Part shown: piece by piece, positions 58,656-64,000 of the stretch
Position numbering within the stretch: the stretch's first letter is position 1
How the letters are laid out: each line of letters opens with the position of its first letter
From: Monodelphis domestica
Lineage: Eukaryota; Chordata; Mammalia; Didelphimorphia; Didelphidae
Direction of reading: 5' to 3'
NCBI RefSeq assembly: GCF_027887165.1
Contig: NC_077232.1
Span: forward strand, 16,863,755-16,927,754
DNA: 64,000 bases
The notes under the pieces: model-generated
Seen by the model: the letters and a program-made list of their open reading frames with translations, nothing else
Told to the model about the DNA's origin: nothing
Databases searched by the model: none
Made by a program: the position numbers and the translations under genes

Positions 58656-61600
58656 GAGTTCCTTGGTGGCTTGTTCAATTTCTTTTTCTGAGATGGGATT
58701 ATTTAATTATTCTATTTCCTCTTTTGTTAATCTAGGCAATTAGTATTTTTGTAAATGTTTGCCTATTTCATCTAGATTGTCATATTTATTGCCATATAAT
58801 TGGGCAAAGCAACTCTTAATAATAGCCTTAATTTCCTCTTCATTAGAGGTGAGATTAGTCTTTTTATTTTTAATAACTGTTAATTTGAATCTCTTCTTTC
58901 TTTTTTAAATTCAATTAACTAGTACTATGTCCATTTTATTTGTTTTTACAAAGTACCCGTTCCTAGTCATATTTATTAGTTCAATAGTTCTTTTACTTTC
59001 AATTTTATTATTTTCTTCTTTAATTTTTAGGATTTCCAAATTGGTTTTAATGTGGAGATTTTTAATTTGTTTCTATTTCTAATTTTTTAATTTGCAAGCC
59101 CAATTCATTGATCTCTTCACTCTCATTTTTGTTGACATATTCAGTTAATCAAGGATATAATTTTCCCTGAGTACTGCTTTGGCTGTATCCCATAGATTTT
59201 AGTATGTTGTGTCCTTATTGTCATTCTCTTCAATGAAATCAGTAATTGCTTCTATGATTTGTTTTTTGACCCGCCAGTTTTGAAGAATTAGATGATTTAG
59301 TTTTCGATTAATTTCAAATTTTCCTCTCCATGAACAAAAATTTATTGATTATAATTTTTACCACATTATGATCTGAAAAAGTTGCATTTTTTATTTCTGC
59401 TTTTATGCATTTGGTCATGATGTTTTTATTCCCTAGTACATGTCATGGTATTAAAAAAAACTAGACATAATATTACAAGAAATTATCAAAGATGGCTTCC
59501 CTTATATTCTTGAACAGGAGAGTAAAAAAAATTGAAGACTCCACTTGTCATCTCCTGAAATATATACCCAAATGACAACTCTCAGGATTATTATAACCAT
59601 GTTCAAGAACTCTCAGAACAAGGAGAAAGTACTATAAGCCACCAGAAAGAAATAGTTCAAATATAGTAGAGCTACAGTCATGATTGCAAAGTATCTAGCA
59701 TATTCTACATTAAAGGGTCAGAAGGATTGGGATATGACATTAGAGAACTCAAAGGAACTAGGTTTATCACCTAGAATAACTTACCCAGCAAAACTGAGTG
59801 TATTCTTTCAGGTTAAAAATGATTATTTTATACAACAGATGATTTCCAAGCATTCCTGATGAAATTACAAGAGTGAAACAGAAAATCTAATGTTCAAATA
59901 CAAGACTGCAGAGAAGCATAAAAAAGTAAGAGAAAAAGGAGGAAATTTAAGAAATTCAATAAGTTTAAATTACTTATATTACTACATGGAAAGATGATAT
60001 TTGTAAGTCAAAATTTTTTTTATCATCAGAGCAGTTTGAAGGCAGTATATATAGACAAAGTATATATATATATAGACAAAGGGTATAGGAATAAGCTGAT
60101 TAGTAAAACATAATATTCAAAAAAATCCTCAAGGGAAAGAAAGGAGGATTGAAATGAGAGAAAAGGTAGGGGAGAAGGAGAATGTGGCCTATTATTTCAC
60201 CTAAAGAGGCATGAAAAAAATATTGCAGTGAGTGGATGATGAGGGTGCTGATGGGAAATGCTTAATCCTTATTTTCATTGGAATTGGCTCAAAGAGTGAA
60301 TAACAATCATACTCATTTGGGTATAGAATCCAATCTTATCTCTTAGAGAAATAGGAGGGGGAACAAAGCTGAGGCATGGGTAGGGGGTAGTAAGAGAAAG
60401 GAAGGGAAAATAAAGGATAATTTAAAGTAAAACACTTGTGAGGAAGGACAGATAGATAGGAGAGAGAAAGAACAGGAGCAAAGGGGGAAAATAAAATGTA
60501 GGGGAATACAGAAATGTTAATAATAACTGTGAGTGGTTGAACTTATCATAAAATTACATTTGAAAACAGAATGGATTAAAACCAGAATTATACAATATAT
60601 TGTTTACAAGAAACATATTTGAGGGAGGGAGACACAGACACAATAAAGTTAAAGGGTGGGAGTAAAATCCATTGTGCTTCAACTGAAGTAAAAAAGGAAG
60701 AGCTATCATGATGTCAGACAAAACTAAAGCAAAAATAGTCTAGTTAAAAAAGATTAGGAAGGAAATTACATCTTGATAAAATGTGCTATATAGATAATGA
60801 AGTAATATCAGTATTAAACATATCTGCACCAAATTGCATGGACTCCAGATTTTTAGAGGAGAAATTAAATGAGCTACGGGAGGAAATAATACTAAAACTA
60901 TATTAGTGTGAATATTCAACCTTCCTCTTGGAAGTAGATAAATCTAACCAAAAAATAATAAGAAGGAAGTGAATGAAATTTTAGAAAAGTTAGATTTAAT
61001 AGCTATCTGGAGCAAACTGAATGGAGATAAAAGGAATATGTCTTCTTTTCAGCAGTTCTTGACACATACACAATAACAGACGATGTGCTTGGGCATAAAA
61101 GCTTCAAAACCAAATGCAGAAAAGCAGAAATAATAAATCCATTATTTTCAGATCATAATGCAATAAAAATAAAGTTAATAAGGGTCCATGGAGAGACAAA
61201 TTAAAAATTAATTAGAAACTAAATGATCTCATTCTTTAAAAAGGGTAGGTAAAAGAACAAATTATAGAAGTAATCAATAATTTCACTAAAGAGAATGACA
61301 ATGAAGAGACAATATATCAAAATTTGTGGGATACAACCAAAGCAGTACTTAGGGGAAAATGTGTATCTCTAAAGAGTTACATCAATAAATAGAGGAGAAA
61401 GCAGATCAATGAATTGGGCACTCAACTAAAAAAAACTAGAAAGAGAACAAATTCACCCCCCCCCCCATTGAAGACTAAGTTGGAATCCTAAAAGTTAAAG
61501 GAGAAATTAATAAAACTCAAAATAAGAGAATTATTCTTATTTTGAACTAATGTGAACTAATAACGAAGAGTAGGAATCAGTTTTATGAAAAAAAATAGAT

Positions 61601-61802
61601 AATAAATTGGTTAATTCGAATACAAAGAGGAAAGAAGAAAATCAAATTATCAATATCAAAAATGAAAATGGCAAACTCACCATCAATGAAAACGAAATTA
61701 AAACAATCATAGGTAGACAACATTGTAAGATGTAAAATGAATAATTTTGACTACCTCAAATTAAAAAGGTTTGTACAAACAAAACCAATGTAACCATGAT
61801 TA

Positions 61803-61997
61803 GAAGGCAAACAACTGGATAGCTCAGTGAATTGAGAGCCAGGCCTGGTAATGTAAAGTCCTAGGTTCAAATCTGACCTCAGAAACTTCCTAGCTGTGTG
61901 ACCTTGGACAAGTCACTTGACCCCCATTGCCTAGCCTTACTGCTTTTCTGCCTTGGAACCAATACAAAGTATTGATTCCAAGACAGAAGGTAAAAAA
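61803..61997 (+). repeat. tRNA-derived SINE, plus strand
   Basis: The only plus-strand full copy of the SINE family seen at 5167: AACTGGATAGCTCAGTGAAT head, GGTTCAAATCTGACC B-box region, GACAAGTCACTTGACCCCCA, an end with TACAAAGTATTGATTCCAAG, and an A-rich tail. Flanks AGGCAAACA and AGGAAACA are probably a decayed duplication within the L1. Confidence 0.85.
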
Positions 61998-62228
61998 AGG
62001 AAACACACTGGGAAAAATTTTTGTTAAAAATTTCTCTGAAAAACATCTCATTTCTCAACTATATAGGGAATTAAGGAAAATTTATAAGAGTATAAGCAAT
62101 TCCCCACTTGACAAATAGTCAAAGGATATGAACAAGCAATTTTCAGATGAAGAAATCAAAACTATCAATAATCATATAAAAAGGTTCTAAATTGTTGTTC
62201 ATCAGAGGAATGCAAATTAAAACATCTC

Positions 62229-63632
62229 TGAGAGAATAGTGAAAGATAAAGTAAAGTGCAAAGAGATGCGGGTTGGAAATTATAAGATCTTGGATGGAAT
62301 ACAAAGGAGGGGGAATTCTCCTGGTTCTCTCAGAACTCTGAGAGGGGCTTTGAGAGTTAATTGCCAGCCCTGAGGAGAAATTTGTTAAGGGTAAAATTAG
62401 GGTTGTTGACGGAATACATTATACTAGTGGTTACCAGGGATTAAAATTCAATTCCAATAAAATACTTGTCAGTTTGGGATTTTTATAGTGGTTTAATTAT
62501 AATAGAGGGAAGAAATTAAGAAGAAGAAGAGAGAGAAAAGGGAATTGGACTGCTCTGGCAAACCAGATAGGAGGAGTTCAGAGGTCTAGGCCAAAGGTCC
62601 TTCTCAATCTAGTTTGGCTTCCAGCCATTAGGCCTCCTCTGTGATGAGGGGTCTCCTAGGAGGATAGAGTTTTAGGAGGTAAAGGAAAGAGGAATTAGCC
62701 TAAACCACTCATTAAGCATGATAAGAATGCCACTACGAGCACCCAATGCTGAAAGAGCCCAACATCTCCTTGAGAGAGAGTGAGAGAGAGAGAGAGGAAG
62801 TGATGTGAAATATATAGGTAGTTCTTTACATCACTTCCTGCATCTCACATGTACCAATGGTAGCTTAAGCTTGGCTTAGGACAGCCCAGGAGGTCTGTCA
62901 GTTAATCCTTAAGTAGAGGTGTATGCATTCCTGGTTAGTAGAATTCTAAGACTAAGCAGGGTGGAGAAAATCTAAAATTCACAAGTTGTGGGGCAGTGAG
63001 AGAAATTCCCAGCTGTGAGACTTTCTTTTCTCTTGGATTCTGATTGTTGGTCCTGGTGTGAACCTGCGTTTTTGTTTCTGTCCATTCTTGAGTTAACCCT
63101 GCCTATTCTTGGCCTTGTTTCAATCTACTTGTGATACTCTGAAGAAAGAAGACCATCTTGAACCTGAAATGATTTGTTTAATCCAGAATTTCTGCTGGGA
63201 GAAGCATGTAGATCTTGGTGACACAATCACCTGGTCACCAAATCCTTATCCAGCAAACTTGATCTTCTATCTTTTACCAAACACTGTTTTGGAGAGGCCA
63301 GAGATTAGGGAAGCTAGGGCAGGGAAATTTTGGGTTAATAGCACAGTCAAGTTAGAGTGGCAGATAGCTTAGAAGACAAAGAAGTCAGGCCTTTGCAAGC
63401 CTCTTAGTTGGTAGGTTAAACATAGATCTTTATAGCTTAGGGATCTCCTTGGCCCTCCTCCCTCACTTGATCCTTGTTAACATGATTAAACCTTTTGTTG
63501 ATAATTTTACATCAGTCAGATTGCATTTGTAATAGCTCCAGGTCTGAGGGTAGCCATCTTGCCCTGTAAGCCTGAGAGGAACAGAGATAACAAACTTCTG
63601 TTCCTTCTAATGTTTTTGAGTGGAAAAACCCA
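62229..63632. mobile_element. Solo LTR of about 1.4 kb inside the L1
   Basis: Starts TGAGAGAATAG and ends GGAAAAACCCA. It interrupts the L1 3' part of ORF2: AACATCTCTGAG to the left and CATCTCACACCCATCAGATT to the right belong together in other copies. CATCTC at 62223-62228 and CATCTT at 63633-63638 form a 6-base duplication with one change. The TG...CA ends and lack of coding capacity indicate a solo LTR. Its middle is related to the repeat at 27431. Confidence 0.75.
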
Positions 63633-64000
63633 CATCTTTCATCTCACACCCATCAGATTGAAAATTAATACAGTAAAAGAAAATGATAAGTGTTGGAAGG
63701 GACTCCTGGAAATTTGAAACATTGATGCATTGGTGAAGTTTTGAACTCCCCCAAGTATTCTGGAGGGTAATTTGGAGTTATGTCTAAGGAGCTATGAAAC
63801 TATGAATACTGTTTGATCCTGTAATACCTCTATTCAATCTGGTTCCTAAAGAGGCTTAAAAAGAAAGGGTGAGAAAGAACCTACCTGAAAACATCATAAC
63901 AACTCTATTTGTTGTTGCAAAGACCTGGGAATTGAAGGGATGTTCATCAATTGGGAAATGGCTAACCAAATTATGGTACATGCTTGTGATGATGGAACAT

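Larger units (their letters stand above)
55126..59450 (-). mobile_element. 5'-truncated L1, minus strand, rearranged
   Basis: Begins at a T-rich plus-strand sequence marking an L1 3' end near 55135-55150 and runs on the minus strand through ORF2 (KNCKTRG, QQNRKGINYLSKL, frames at 55590-55853 and 56386-56661) to the endonuclease part near 59430, where it stops. It contains an unrelated 454-bp block at 57837-58290 and a duplication of about 362 bp on the two sides of that block. No intact frame. Confidence 0.78.
59451..64000 (+). mobile_element. Old L1, plus strand, 5'-incomplete and interrupted
   Basis: Plus-strand L1: ORF1-like remnants at 59460-59900, spacer to about 60500, ORF2 endonuclease-like remnants (60530-60960), linker and C-terminal remnants (61080-62228), then after a SINE and an LTR the 3' part resumes at 63639 and continues past the window end (TTGCAAAGACCTGGGAATTG). 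A reverse-transcriptase core is not visible between about 61740 and 61760, so an internal deletion is likely. No intact frame. Confidence 0.75.

Noticed and set aside
61803..61880. tRNA gene
   Set aside because: A- and B-box-like sequences belong to the SINE head; the cloverleaf is not complete and the SINE body follows.
53242..64000. Remaining stem and B30.2 exons of gene B
   Set aside because: I looked for LDP, WEVEVG and SFYN blocks and for phase-1 mini-exons; the stretch is almost all L1 and LTR and none was found.

Overview
The window is vertebrate nuclear DNA, AT-rich and CpG-poor, with split genes and heavy retrotransposon content. The repeats point to a marsupial, possibly an Australian-type one: a CORE-SINE whose 3' part resembles an RTE tail, a tRNA-derived SINE with A-box and B-box and a poly(A) tail, metatherian-type L1 elements, and many MIR/THER-like fragments. 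The species cannot be fixed from sequence alone. Names of repeat subfamilies are from memory and were not searched.

The coding content is two tandem, plus-strand butyrophilin-family genes (immunoglobulin superfamily, B7-related). Gene A (430-15210) lacks only its leader exon, which must lie to the left. It has an IgV exon, an IgC exon, a transmembrane exon, at least four very short in-frame exons that encode the cytoplasmic stem, and a terminal PRY-SPRY (B30.2) exon followed by polyadenylation signals. Gene B (29390 to beyond the window) has a signal-peptide exon, two near-identical IgV exons in tandem, an IgC exon and a transmembrane exon; its cytoplasmic exons were not found and must lie beyond 64000 if they exist. 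Every exon in both genes is phase 1 to phase 1 (apart from the terminal exon), so any exon can be skipped or duplicated without breaking the frame.

Layout: 1-15210 gene A with SINE-rich introns; 15211-19329 intergenic with old SINE fragments; 19330-27430 a minus-strand L1 nested in an older L1, itself hit by an LTR; 27431-28880 an LTR-like repeat; 28881-29456 the start of gene B; 29457-39409 the extracellular exons of gene B; 39410-53121 one long intron holding a four-layer nest (L2, then an ERV1-like remnant, then a full-length L1, then a solo LTR); 53122-53241 the transmembrane exon of gene B; 53370-64000 mostly broken L1s of both orientations with two further insertions.

Both genes would encode type I cell-surface proteins. 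In placental mammals the family modulates T cells, including gamma-delta T cells, through the Ig ectodomains and, when present, the cytoplasmic B30.2 domain. The most notable signals are the duplicated IgV exon of gene B, with a sharply bounded high-identity tract suggesting gene conversion, and several transposon nests whose order of insertion can be read from target-site duplications. No RNA gene, CRISPR array or prokaryotic feature was seen.
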